From Actinacidiphila rubida (lineage in GTDB: Bacteria; Actinomycetota; Actinomycetes; Streptomycetales; Streptomycetaceae), in the NCBI RefSeq assembly GCF_900110255.1, contig NZ_FODD01000060.1:1-38007 (forward strand): a stretch of 38,007 nucleotides of DNA, given 5' to 3'. The notes under the pieces are model-generated. The model was not told the DNA's origin, searched no databases, and saw nothing but the letters and a program-made list of their open reading frames with translations. Within the stretch, counting starts at the first letter, position 1, and every line of letters starts with the position of its first letter. The translations under genes and the position numbers were made by a program. Shown here one piece after another: positions 1 through 7,256 of the stretch.

Positions 1-430
1 TCACCTGCGGCACCCCCAACCGCTCCGCCAGCAACGCCGGCACCACACCCGCCGTGCCATCCGTCGACGCCATCCCCATCACCACCAGATCGAACCCCAC
101 CCGCTCGACCACCCTCGCCAACACCAGCGACGTCCCCATCACATCCGTGCCATGCAGACCCTCGTCCTCCACATGCACACCACGATCCGCACCCATCGAC
201 AACGCCTTACGCACCGCGTCCCGCGCATCCCCCGGACCCACCGTCACCACCGTGACCTCCGCATCACCGGACGCCTCCGCGATCTGCAACGCCTGCTCCA
301 CCGCATACTCGTCCAACTCCGACAGCAGCCCGTCCACCGCATCACGATCCGTCGTCAGATCCCCAGCGTAATGCCGATCACCCGTCGCATCGGGCACATA
401 CTTCACAGCCACAACGATCCTCAAGCTCAC
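1..430 (-). CDS. etfB: Electron transfer flavoprotein beta subunit, partial
   Basis: This is the N-terminal 143 codons of EtfB; the gene runs off the left edge of the window. The protein starts MSLRIVVAVKYVPDATGDRH and continues with the ETF-beta features DEYAVEQALQIAE, a VTVVTVGPGDARDAVRKALSMGAD segment and VMGMASTDGTAGVVPALLAE, the AMP/adenine-binding half of the ETF fold. ETF beta pairs with EtfA to pass electrons from acyl-CoA dehydrogenases to the quinone pool; etfA would be expected just beyond the left edge. The GTG start at 430 is chosen because a GGAG Shine-Dalgarno sequence lies 8 nt upstream and the family N-terminus begins there. An AT-rich patch at 594-601 (TAATAT on this strand) could be its -10 box, but no good -35 is visible. 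The identification is firm. Confidence 0.95.
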   Translation of the reverse strand, partial: MSLRIVVAVKYVPDATGDRHYAGDLTTDRDAVDGLLSELDEYAVEQALQIAEASGDAEVTVVTVGPGDARDAVRKALSMGADRGVHVEDEGLHGTDVMGTSLVLARVVERVGFDLVVMGMASTDGTAGVVPALLAERLGVPQV

Positions 431-735
431 GCCAGCACTCCTACTGCTCGTCCTGCTGCTTCGTCCTGCACGTCTACGTCCACTGCCCCGGACCGGACCG
501 GGCTCACCACGAGGCCCGGGATGTGCCCCGGAATGGCAGCATAGGCGCCCGCGGCGGCGGCACCCGGCCGGGACGCAGCAACGGCCTCGCCCGAAATATT
601 ACTCGTCAGTACACCGCGCGTCCGGCGCGTCCCACAAGCGTGGCGCAGTGTGAGGTGGCCGACCCGGGCCCGCCCCTGCGGGCGGCTCGCGCGGGCGGTG
701 CGGACGTGGACGGCGCGTCGGGGACGCGGGGCGGG
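431..735. other. Intergenic region, no gene recognised
   Basis: This region lies between the starting etfB and the end of the flavin reductase gene, both leftward. It is GC-rich apart from an AT-rich patch at 594-604 that may belong to the etfB promoter. No reading frame in it shows a recognisable protein or a plausible Shine-Dalgarno sequence. Confidence 0.5.
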
Positions 736-1380
736 TCAGTGCCCCAGACGGTGGAATCCGCCCTGGTGGTACAGCAGCGGGCGGCCCGGGCCGTGCGGGT
801 CGCCGGCGACGGCCTCGGCGACGACGATGCGGTGGTCGCCGGCGGGCACGCGGCCCGCGACGCGGCCGACCAGCCATGCGGCGACCCCGTCGAGCACCGG
901 CACGCCGTGCGGGCCGGGCGACCACGCGGTGCCCGGGCCGAACCGCTCGGCGCCGCTGCGCGCGAACAGCGCGGCCAGCTCCTCCTGGTGCTCGCCGAGT
1001 ATGTGCACCCCCACGTACGGCGCCTCGGCCACCACGGGCCAGCAGGACGAGCCGACGCTGATACCGAAGGACAGCATCGGCGGTTCGACGGCGACCGAGG
1101 TCAGCGAGGTCGCGGTGAAGCCGACCGGCCCGGCGGGGCCTGACGCGGTGACGACCGCGACGCCGGCGGCGTGGCGCCGGAAGGCCGCACGGAACACCGC
1201 GGCGTCGAGGCCCGGTTGCCCGTCCCGCCCGGGCTGCTCCGGGTCCGGGCCTTCGCCCGGCCGGCGCGGTGCGGGCGGCGCGGGGCGGTGGGGCCTGCCC
1301 GCCGCTTGGGCGTGCGGCCGGCCTGCAGCATGGTCGTCGGCCTGGTCGGAATGGGCGCCGAGGTCGGTCGTGGCGGTCAC
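736..1380 (-). CDS. Flavin reductase family protein (FMN-binding split barrel)
   Basis: A 214-residue protein with the flavin reductase-like domain: FRAAFRRHAAGVAVVTA, GPVGFTATSLTSVAVEPPML, then VHILGEHQEELAALFA and a terminal HRIVVAEAVAG...LLYHQGGFHRLG segment. Such enzymes reduce FMN/FAD with NAD(P)H and supply a two-component monooxygenase; no monooxygenase is adjacent, so the partner is unknown. The frame stays open up to 1503, but the GTG at 1380 is preferred because AGAAGGA lies about 7 nt upstream. The first roughly 65 residues (His, Pro and Arg rich) are not part of the fold. It is separated by 305 bp from the upstream thioredoxin gene and is probably transcribed on its own. Confidence 0.85.
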   Translation of the reverse strand: MTATTDLGAHSDQADDHAAGRPHAQAAGRPHRPAPPAPRRPGEGPDPEQPGRDGQPGLDAAVFRAAFRRHAAGVAVVTASGPAGPVGFTATSLTSVAVEPPMLSFGISVGSSCWPVVAEAPYVGVHILGEHQEELAALFARSGAERFGPGTAWSPGPHGVPVLDGVAAWLVGRVAGRVPAGDHRIVVAEAVAGDPHGPGRPLLYHQGGFHRLGH

Positions 1381-1685
1381 CGGATGTCCTTCTGCAGCGG
1401 GCGGGTGTGCGGCCGGCGGGTGGTGCGGCTCAGCAGCGCGGACACCACCACGCGCGCGCATGCCCGCCGCGGGCGGCGGCACGCGGGCGCAGACGGAGAT
1501 CATCGGACATAACGTCAGAGTGACGATTCGAGGCGCACCCCGTCAAGGCAGGTCCGGCAGATGGAATGTCCGTCACATCCGGGGCTGGACCGCGGTTCCA
1601 CCTGCGATCCACCGCGGGTCCGGCCGCTCCGGCGGCCGGCCGCGGTGCCGGGAGGGGGTCGGACACGGGTGCCGGGCGCGGTTGT
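1381..1685. other. Intergenic region, promoter region of the flavin reductase gene
   Basis: This region lies upstream of the flavin reductase gene and downstream of the thioredoxin gene. A less GC-rich stretch at about 1503-1530, reading ACGTTATGTCC on the minus strand, could hold the flavin reductase promoter. No convincing gene is present. Confidence 0.4.
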
Positions 1686-2024
1686 TCAGGCCGGGAGGAC
1701 CGCGGCGCCGAGGGCCGCGATGACGTCCGCGCGGCGCGGCTGGCCGACGGCGCGGCGCACGATCGCGCCGTCCGCGTCCAGCACGAGGACGGTGGGCGTC
1801 TTGACGACGTGCAGCCGGCGCACGAGGTCGAGGTGCGCTTCGGCGTCGACCTCGACGTGACGCACGCCGGGCACCATGCCGGCGACCTCGTCGAGCACCC
1901 GCCGGGTGGCCCGGCACGGCGCGCAGAACGCGCTGGAGAACTGGACGAGGGTGGCCCGCTCCCCCAGTCCCGCCCCGCCGAGTTCGGCGGGGGTCAGCCG
2001 CCCGCCGTCGCCGTCGCCCCGCAC
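1686..2024 (-). CDS. Thioredoxin family protein
   Basis: A 112-residue thioredoxin-fold protein. The core TLVQFSSAFCAPCRATRRVL carries the CxxC active site as CAPC (Cys34 and Cys37 from the chosen start), followed by VEVDAEAHLDLVRRLHVVKTPTVLVLDADG with the cis-proline after a Thr (KTPT). It should carry out dithiol-disulfide exchange. The frame stays open to a GTG at 2117, but the GTG at 2024 has a strong GGAGG six nt upstream, so the short cytoplasmic form is chosen. The extra 31 residues of the long form are neither a signal peptide nor a membrane anchor. It lies 117 bp downstream of the transglutaminase-like gene in the same direction and may be co-transcribed with it. Confidence 0.85.
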   Translation of the reverse strand: MRGDGDGGRLTPAELGGAGLGERATLVQFSSAFCAPCRATRRVLDEVAGMVPGVRHVEVDAEAHLDLVRRLHVVKTPTVLVLDADGAIVRRAVGQPRRADVIAALGAAVLPA

Positions 2025-2141
2025 GTGGTTCCTCCGCTCGCCCGTCGCGGCCGCGCCGGCCGCGACCTCCACCGCATTGTCCAGCACCCGCAGGCGCGGG
2101 GTGATTCCCGCGGTCACGCGTGAACCCGTCCGCGGGAGGCG

Positions 2142-2744
2142 TCAGGAGGGCAGGTCGGCGGGCAGGACCAGCCGTGCCCGGTCCGGGGCCGCCTGGAGCG
2201 CGGCGAGGAGGTGCGGCGGCGGTGCGGCGTGCACCACCGGGGATTCGGCCTCGCCCAGTTCCGGGCGGACCGGCCAGGCCAGCCGCTCCTCGTCCAGCGA
2301 GAAGGCGGCGTCCACGACGCCGGGGATGTTGCCGCGGGCGTCGATCCGGGACCAGTGCGTGCGGCCGGGCAGCAGCACGGCGTTGAGCCCGTGCAGCACC
2401 GGCTCGCTGCCGTCGTCCTCGGTGAGCCGCTGGTAGCAGAACCCGGCCGGGATGCCCTCGGCCCGCAGCAGCGCGGCCAGCGCGTGGGACTTGGCGTGGC
2501 AGATCCCGGTGCGCCGGCCGAGGACGTCGGAGGCGCGCCAGGTGACCCGCGGATCGCCCGCGTCCGCGGAGTGGGGCACGGTGTCGCGGACGAACCCGTA
2601 TGCCGTCTTCGCATAGTCATACGCGTCGGGGGCGAGGGCACGCAGGCGGGCCGCGATCGTCCTGACGAGGGGGTGCCGGTGGTCGACGGCGTCATCGTCC
2701 GCGAGATAGGCGGCCGGGTCGGCAGCCGCTGCGATCAGCTCCAT
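2142..2744 (-). CDS. Transglutaminase-like domain protein
   Basis: A 200-residue protein of the bacterial transglutaminase/protease-like superfamily. The likely catalytic triad is visible: Cys82 in RRTGICHAKSHALAALLRAE, His118 in VLHGLNAVLL and Asp135 in WSRIDARGN. Upstream of the Cys is the usual ASDVLGRRTG segment. Members act as cysteine proteases or amidases; the substrate cannot be told from sequence. The ATG at 2744 is chosen over an in-frame start at 2786 because it follows a TAGGCT -10 box by 7 nt, which fits a leaderless mRNA and agrees with the domain start. No signal peptide is present, so it is cytoplasmic. Confidence 0.85.
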   Translation of the reverse strand: MELIAAAADPAAYLADDDAVDHRHPLVRTIAARLRALAPDAYDYAKTAYGFVRDTVPHSADAGDPRVTWRASDVLGRRTGICHAKSHALAALLRAEGIPAGFCYQRLTEDDGSEPVLHGLNAVLLPGRTHWSRIDARGNIPGVVDAAFSLDEERLAWPVRPELGEAESPVVHAAPPPHLLAALQAAPDRARLVLPADLPS

Positions 2745-2751
2745 GACGCGG

Positions 2752-2781
2752 AGCCTAGGCGGCCGCCGACCCGGGCGGCAA
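2752..2781 (-). promoter_or_regulatory. Promoter of the transglutaminase-like gene (leaderless)
   Basis: On the minus strand, TTGCCG (2781-2776) and TAGGCT (2757-2752) are separated by 18 nt. The start codon at 2744 begins 7 nt after the -10 box, so the transcript probably starts at or next to the ATG. Confidence 0.6.
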
Positions 2782-2812
2782 TACAATTACGCTTCACCGC
2801 ATATTCATGCAG
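2782..2812. promoter_or_regulatory. AT-rich palindromic element, possible regulator site
   Basis: An unusually AT-rich island directly upstream of the -35 box. It contains GCATATTCATGC (2799-2810), whose GCAT/ATGC arms are palindromic, and a TAATTGTAT run on the minus strand. It vaguely resembles actinobacterial ARG boxes, but the match is not strong enough to name the regulator. Confidence 0.35.
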
Positions 2813-2827
2813 CATCCGAGGTGCATC

Positions 2828-2864
2828 CTCCGGGGCCGCGGTCTCCATGACCGCGGCCCCGGAG
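2828..2864 (-). terminator. Terminator of the DUF6421-SDR-ltaE operon
   Basis: A perfect 16-bp inverted repeat with a 5-nt loop (arms 2828-2843 and 2849-2864). It starts 11 bp after the threonine aldolase stop codon. There is no U-tract, which is usual for Streptomyces terminators. Confidence 0.85.
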
Positions 2865-2875
2865 ACCGCGTCCTC

Positions 2876-3976
2876 TCAGCCGGCCATCTCCTCGGCGATG
2901 GCCGCCGCGAAGCCGTCCACGTCCGCCTCCGTGGTGTCGAAGGCGCACATCCAGCGCACCTCGCCGGTCGCCTCGTCCCAGAAGTAGAAGCGGTAGCGCT
3001 TCTGCAGGCGCTCGCTCACCTCGCGGGGCAGCAGCGCGAAGACCGCATTGGCCTGCACCGGCCGCAGCACGGTGACGCCGTCGATCCCGCGGACCGCCTC
3101 TTCCAGCCGGCGCGCCATGGCGTTGGCGTGCGAGGCGCTGCGCAGCCACAGGTCACCGGCGAGCAGCGCCTCGAACTGCACGGACACGAACCGCATCTTG
3201 GACGCGAGCTGCATCGACATCTTGCGGAGGTACCGGATGGAGCGGACCCGCTCCGGACTGAGCACCACGACGCACTCCCCCAGGAGCAGGCCGTTCTTGG
3301 TGCCGCCGAAGGAGATCAGGTCGACCCCGGCGTCCGTGGTGAAGGCCGCCAGCGGCACGCCCAGGGTGGCCGCCGCGTTGGCGATGCGGGAGCCGTCCAT
3401 GTGCACGGTCATGCCGAGCTGGTGCGCGTGGTCGCAGATCGCCCGGATCTCCTCGGGCGTGTAGCAGGTGCCCAGTTCCGTGGTCTGGGTGATCGAGACG
3501 ACCTGCGGCTGGGCGCGGTGCTCGTCGTCGAAGCCGTAGGCCTGGCGGTCGATCAGCTCCGGGGTGAGCTTGCCGTCCTCGGTGGCGACGGTGAGCAGCT
3601 TGAGGCCGCCGACCCGCTCGGGCGCCCCGCACTCGTCGACGTTGATGTGGGCGGACTCGGCGGTGATCACCGCGCCCCAGCGCTCGGTGACCGCCTGCAG
3701 GGCTGTCACGTTCGCCCCGGTGCCGTTGAACACCGGGAACACCTCGGCGGTGGGGCCGAAGTGCGTGCGGAAGAGCTCCTGCAGGTGGGCGGTGTAGACG
3801 TCCTCGCCGTAGGAGACCTGGTGGCCACCGTTGGCGAGGGCGATCGCGGCGAGCACCTCGGGGTGCACTCCCGCGTAGTTGTCGCTGGCGAATCCGCGCA
3901 CCCGCGGGTCGTGGCGACGGACGGCGTCGGTGCCGCCTGTGCTGTCGGTGCCGTCCGAAGAGGGCTGTTCGGTCAC
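2876..3976 (-). CDS. ltaE: Low-specificity L-threonine aldolase family protein
   Basis: A 366-residue PLP-dependent fold-type I enzyme of the beta-eliminating lyase/threonine aldolase family. Visible family features are RGFASDNYAGVHPEVLAAI at the N-terminus, FNGTGANVTAL, the His stacking region ITAESAHINVDECGAPE, HMDGSRIANAAATLGV with the PLP-binding Asp, and SFGGTKNGLLLGE with the Schiff-base lysine. It should cleave L-threonine or allo-threonine to glycine and acetaldehyde; activity on other beta-hydroxy amino acids is possible. The frame is open to 4033, but the GTG at 3976 is preferred because it overlaps the SDR stop codon as GTGA, a typical translational-coupling junction. It is the last gene of the operon and is followed by a strong hairpin. 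Confidence 0.9.
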   Translation of the reverse strand: MTEQPSSDGTDSTGGTDAVRRHDPRVRGFASDNYAGVHPEVLAAIALANGGHQVSYGEDVYTAHLQELFRTHFGPTAEVFPVFNGTGANVTALQAVTERWGAVITAESAHINVDECGAPERVGGLKLLTVATEDGKLTPELIDRQAYGFDDEHRAQPQVVSITQTTELGTCYTPEEIRAICDHAHQLGMTVHMDGSRIANAAATLGVPLAAFTTDAGVDLISFGGTKNGLLLGECVVVLSPERVRSIRYLRKMSMQLASKMRFVSVQFEALLAGDLWLRSASHANAMARRLEEAVRGIDGVTVLRPVQANAVFALLPREVSERLQKRYRFYFWDEATGEVRWMCAFDTTEADVDGFAAAIAEEMAG

Positions 3977-4731
3977 GGTCGGGGCGTCAGCCACTGTCGG
4001 GTCCCGTTCACTTCCTGGGGGCTTGTGTTCCACACGTCGGCGATCGCGTTGGCGAGGTCGTGGACGTCGGTGAAGCCGGCGAATTTGGCGTTGGGGCGCT
4101 GGGCCCGCATCTCATCGTGCACCAGGGCCTTGATCACCAGGACGGTGGCCGCCGCGGTGGGGCCGTCCTCGGGGCCGAGCTTGCGGAAGGAGTCGCCGAG
4201 CGCGAGCGTCCACGCCTCGGCCGCGGCCTTGGCGGCGGCGTAGGCGGCGTTGCCCGCGGTGGGGGCGCTGGCGCCGGCCGCGCTGATCAGCACGTACCGG
4301 CCGCCGGGGCTGCGCATCAGGCCGTCGTGGAACGCCAGCGAGGTGTTCTGCACGGTGCGGATCAGCAGGCTGTGCAGCGCGTCCCAGTCCGACAGCTCGG
4401 TCTCCGGGAAGGACGCGGATCCGCGCCAGCCGCCGACCAGGTGCACCAGGCCGTCCACCCGGCCGTGGTCCTTCTCGATCCTGGCGGCCCAGTCCTGGGT
4501 GGCCTCCAGGTCGAGCAGGTCCACGATCTCGCCGGTGATGTCGGCACCGCCCGCGTCGTAGCGCGCCGCGTCGACCGACTCGGCGAGCCGTCCGGGATCG
4601 GCGTCGGCCGCGACCACGTGGCCGCCGGCCCTGGCCAGCCGCTGCAGTACCGCGCGCCCGGCCGGTCCGCCGGCCCCGGCCACCGCGATCACCGCGCCGT
4701 CGAGTCCGCCCGTGTAGGTGTCCGTCGTCAT
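3973..4731 (-). CDS. SDR family NAD(P)-dependent oxidoreductase
   Basis: A 252-residue short-chain dehydrogenase/reductase. The N-terminal VIAVAGAGGPAGRAVLQRLA is a glycine-rich Rossmann loop and the active-site Tyr-Lys pair is in AAYAAAKAAAEAW, with ISAAGAS supplying the catalytic Ser region. HLVGGWRG stands in place of the usual NNAG segment, a small departure from classical SDRs. The substrate is unknown. The ATG at 4731 has a GGAGG-type Shine-Dalgarno about 7 nt upstream. It begins 23 bp after the DUF6421 stop codon and its own stop overlaps the ltaE start, so the three genes are one operon. Confidence 0.88.
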   Translation of the reverse strand: MTTDTYTGGLDGAVIAVAGAGGPAGRAVLQRLARAGGHVVAADADPGRLAESVDAARYDAGGADITGEIVDLLDLEATQDWAARIEKDHGRVDGLVHLVGGWRGSASFPETELSDWDALHSLLIRTVQNTSLAFHDGLMRSPGGRYVLISAAGASAPTAGNAAYAAAKAAAEAWTLALGDSFRKLGPEDGPTAAATVLVIKALVHDEMRAQRPNAKFAGFTDVHDLANAIADVWNTSPQEVNGTRQWLTPRP

Positions 4732-4754
4732 CTCCGCCTCCTCGCCCGCACCGG

Positions 4755-6152
4755 TCACGCGGCGCCCCGCAGTGCGCTGTCGCCGGTGATTCCCTTGGTC
4801 GAGGCGATCACCTCGCGGAGCTTCTTCGCAAGGGCCTCGTAGAACATGCTGAGCGGAAACTCGTCCGGCAGCACGTCGTCCACCAGCTTGCGCGGCGGGA
4901 GCGACAGGTCCAGTGCCTCGGGACCCTTGGCCCAGACCGAGCCGGGATTCGGGGAGAGGTACGACGCGACCAGGTCGTAGGCGGCGAGCCAGTGCACGAG
5001 CTTGGGGCGGTCGATGCCGTCCCGGTAGAGCGTCTCGATCTCGGCGCAGAGCTGGTTGGTGACCTGCGGTGCGCGTTCCCAGTCGATGTGCAGGGTGTTG
5101 TCCGTCCAGCGTACGGCGTCGTGCTTGTGCAGGTACGCGAACAGCAGCTGGCCGCCGAGCCCGTCGTAGTTGCGGACGCGGTCGCCGGTGACCGGGAAGC
5201 GGAACAGCCGGTCGAAGAGGATCGCGTACTGCACGCCCAGACCCATGGGGTGCCCCTCGGCCTGCAGCGTGACGGCCTCCTTGAAGGTCGTCAGGTCGCA
5301 GCGCAGCTCCTCCAGGCCGTACATCCAGAACGGGGCCCGCTGCTTGATCATGAACGGGTCGAACGGCAGGTCGCCGTGGCTGTGGGTGCGGTCGTGGATC
5401 ATGTCCCAGAGCACGTACGTCTGCTGGGCCAGCTCCTGGTCCTCGACGAGCCGGGCGGCGTCCTCGGGCAGTTCCAGGCCCAGGACGTCGACGGCGGCAG
5501 CGGTCACCGCGCGGAAGCGGGCGGCCTCGCGGTCGCAGAAGATCGCGCCCCAGGTCCAGCGCTCGGGCGCCTGGCGGACGGCCACGGTCTCCGGGAACAG
5601 CACGGCGGAGTTGGTGTCGTAACCCGGGGTGAAGTCCGCGAAGGTGATCGGCACGAACATCGGGTTGTCGTAGCGGGTGCGCTCCAGCTCGGCGAGCCAC
5701 TCCGGCCACACGACGGTGAACACCACGGCTTCCAGGTTGCGGTCCGGGTTGCCGTTCTGGGTGTACATCGGGAAGACGACGAGGTGCTGCAGGCCGTCCT
5801 GGCGCTTCTCGGCCGGCTGGAAGGCCAGCAGCGAGTCCAGGAAGTCCGGGACGCCGAAGCCGCCCGCGGCCCAGCGGCCCAGATCGGCCACCAGGGCGCG
5901 GTGGTAGTCGGCGTCATGGGGCAGCTCGGGCGACAGCTGCTCGACCGCGTCCACGACGCGGCCCAGCGTCTTCGCGGCATCGTCGCGGCTGGGCGCGTGC
6001 TCGGCCTCGAAGTCGATCGAGCCGTCCTTGCGCTGCCACGGCCGGATGGCCTCGACCGCCTGCTTCAGCACTGCCCACTGGGGGTGGCCGGTGACTCCCT
6101 CGCCGGACGTACCGCTCCCACCGTGCGCCGTCGGCAAAAGAATTTCACTCAT
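4755..6152 (-). CDS. DUF6421 family protein, candidate metalloenzyme
   Basis: A 465-residue soluble protein recognised as the actinobacterial DUF6421 family, which has no known function. No signal peptide or membrane segment is seen. The most striking stretch is a His-rich motif HDRTHSH (residues 253-259), followed about 22 residues later by EELRCD (281-286) in FWMYGLEELRCDLTTF. Such a pairing suggests a bound metal and recalls, loosely, the HExxxH plus EECRAE motifs of M49 dipeptidyl peptidase III. Other conserved-looking stretches are VVFPMYTQNGNPDRNLEAV and ITFADFTPGYDTNSAV. The ATG at 6152 has GGAGGAGG 5-12 nt upstream; an in-frame start at 6248 lacks one. It is the first gene of the operon with the SDR and threonine aldolase, so it may act on a hydroxy-amino-acid or aldehyde intermediate (inference). 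Confidence 0.85.
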   Translation of the reverse strand: MSEILLPTAHGGSGTSGEGVTGHPQWAVLKQAVEAIRPWQRKDGSIDFEAEHAPSRDDAAKTLGRVVDAVEQLSPELPHDADYHRALVADLGRWAAGGFGVPDFLDSLLAFQPAEKRQDGLQHLVVFPMYTQNGNPDRNLEAVVFTVVWPEWLAELERTRYDNPMFVPITFADFTPGYDTNSAVLFPETVAVRQAPERWTWGAIFCDREAARFRAVTAAAVDVLGLELPEDAARLVEDQELAQQTYVLWDMIHDRTHSHGDLPFDPFMIKQRAPFWMYGLEELRCDLTTFKEAVTLQAEGHPMGLGVQYAILFDRLFRFPVTGDRVRNYDGLGGQLLFAYLHKHDAVRWTDNTLHIDWERAPQVTNQLCAEIETLYRDGIDRPKLVHWLAAYDLVASYLSPNPGSVWAKGPEALDLSLPPRKLVDDVLPDEFPLSMFYEALAKKLREVIASTKGITGDSALRGAA

Positions 6153-6428
6153 GACCCCTCCTCCACAAAAGAACCTGTCGTCCAGACCACGGTATCTGCG
6201 ACAGCACGTCAGGATCAAGGGGAGCCGGCGGAGATCGTGCGGCAACATGGGGGTGGGGCCGGTTTTTTTCCTGCGAGTTCCCCGGAACGGGCGAGGAAAA
6301 CGCGCACAATCCTCGGACTGCGACTACTCTGGCCGCCGTCATCCCGGGCGTCCTCCGACATCCCTCCGGCATCCCCTCCCGCCATCCCCCGGCCGCTCGG
6401 CGGCCGTCCCGGCGGGCGGCTCCGGCAT

Positions 6429-6468
6429 GCGACGCCGGGCCGTCACGGCGTGTTGGGCCCGGCGTCGC
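6429..6468. promoter_or_regulatory. 13-bp inverted repeat next to the gdpD promoter
   Basis: The arms GCGACGCCGGGCC (6429-6441) and GGCCCGGCGTCGC (6456-6468) are perfectly complementary with a 14-nt spacer. The right arm ends 10 bp before the gdpD -10 box and so covers the -35 region. It lies between divergent genes, so a terminator role is unlikely; an operator is possible. Confidence 0.55.
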
Positions 6469-6478
6469 CCGCGCTCGC

Positions 6479-6484
6479 TAGGGT
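6479..6484 (+). promoter_or_regulatory. -10 box of gdpD, leaderless
   Basis: TAGGGT ends 6 nt before the ATG at 6491, the spacing of leaderless Streptomyces transcripts. No Shine-Dalgarno sequence is present. Confidence 0.6.
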
Positions 6485-6490
6485 CGGGAC

Positions 6491-7159
6491 ATGAGCTTCC
6501 TCACCGTCGGTCACCGCGGCGTCATGGGCGTCGAGCCGGAGAACACACTGCGCTCCTTCCGCCGCGCCGAACAGGCCGGCGTGGACCAGATCGAGCTCGA
6601 TCTGCACCTGAGCAAGGACGGCGCGCTGATCGTCATGCACGACCCCGACGTCGACCGCACCACCGACGGCAACGGCGCCGTCCGCGACCTCACGCTGGAG
6701 GAGATCCGGCACCTGGACGCCGGGCTCGGCGAGCGGGTGCCGGTCTTCGAGGAGGTGCTCGACGCGGTGGACCGGCCGCTGCAGGCCGAGATCAAGGACG
6801 TGGACGCCGCGCGGGTGCTGGCGGAGGTGCTGCGCGAGCGCGGCGCGGTGGACCGGGTCAGCGTGCTGTCGTTCCACGACGAGGCGCTCGCCGAGATGCA
6901 CGCGCTGCTGCCGGAGATCCGCACGGTGCTGGTCGCGAGCGACCTGGGGCCGCACATCGTGCCCCGCGCGCAGGCCGTCGGCGCGCGCCTGGTCAGCCTG
7001 GACCTGACCCAGCTCAACCTGGACACGGTGAACCGCTGCCACGCCGCCGGGATCGCCGTGATGGCGTGGACCGTCAACTCCGCGCAGGACTGGGCGGTGG
7101 CGCGGGCGCTCGGACTGGACGGCGCCGCCACCGACCTGCCCGGGGAACCCGCCGCCTGA
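6491..7159 (+). CDS. Glycerophosphodiester phosphodiesterase
   Basis: A 222-residue GDPD-family TIM barrel. The signature is complete: GHRGVMGVEPENTLRSF (catalytic His-Arg and the ENT metal site), IELDLHLSKDGALIVMHDP (metal-binding Glu/Asp and catalytic His), then AEIKD and a late VMAWTVNSAQDW. It should hydrolyse glycerophosphodiesters to glycerol-3-phosphate and an alcohol. No signal peptide is present, so it acts in the cytoplasm on scavenged or recycled headgroups. The ATG at 6491 is supported by the conserved N-terminus and the leaderless -10 box. It stands alone, and a bidirectional hairpin separates it from the convergent acetyltransferase gene. Confidence 0.93.
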   Translation: MSFLTVGHRGVMGVEPENTLRSFRRAEQAGVDQIELDLHLSKDGALIVMHDPDVDRTTDGNGAVRDLTLEEIRHLDAGLGERVPVFEEVLDAVDRPLQAEIKDVDAARVLAEVLRERGAVDRVSVLSFHDEALAEMHALLPEIRTVLVASDLGPHIVPRAQAVGARLVSLDLTQLNLDTVNRCHAAGIAVMAWTVNSAQDWAVARALGLDGAATDLPGEPAA

Positions 7160-7222
7160 GGCGTCCTGACCGGCCCGGGCCCCGGTCAGTCCGGCGCGGA
7201 GCCGTCCGGACCGGGACCTCTT

Positions 7223-7248
7223 CGGACCGCCGTTCCCGCGGCGGTCCG
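7223..7248. terminator. Bidirectional terminator between gdpD and the GNAT gene
   Basis: A perfect 10-bp stem (CGGACCGCCG / CGGCGGTCCG) with a 6-nt loop, placed between two convergent genes. Confidence 0.75.
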
Positions 7249-7256
7249 GCCCGGGG

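Larger units (their letters stand above)
6153..6490. other. Divergent promoter region between DUF6421 and gdpD
   Basis: A 338-bp non-coding region between divergent genes. It holds the leader of the leftward DUF6421 operon, including a 7-T run at about 6264-6270, and on the right the inverted repeat and leaderless promoter of gdpD, listed separately. No gene is recognised in it. Confidence 0.6.

Noticed and set aside
1377..1451. A 24-codon frame (GTG GTG GTG ... CGG TGA) ending in a GTGA overlap with the flavin reductase start, possibly a leader peptide.
   Set aside because: It lacks the Cys or Met runs of known actinobacterial leader peptides, has no clear Shine-Dalgarno, and the GTGA overlap can arise by chance in GC-rich DNA.
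3977..4033. A longer N-terminus for the threonine aldolase starting at GTG 4033.
   Set aside because: It would overlap the SDR gene by 61 bp and has no Shine-Dalgarno, whereas GTG 3976 forms a GTGA coupling overlap.
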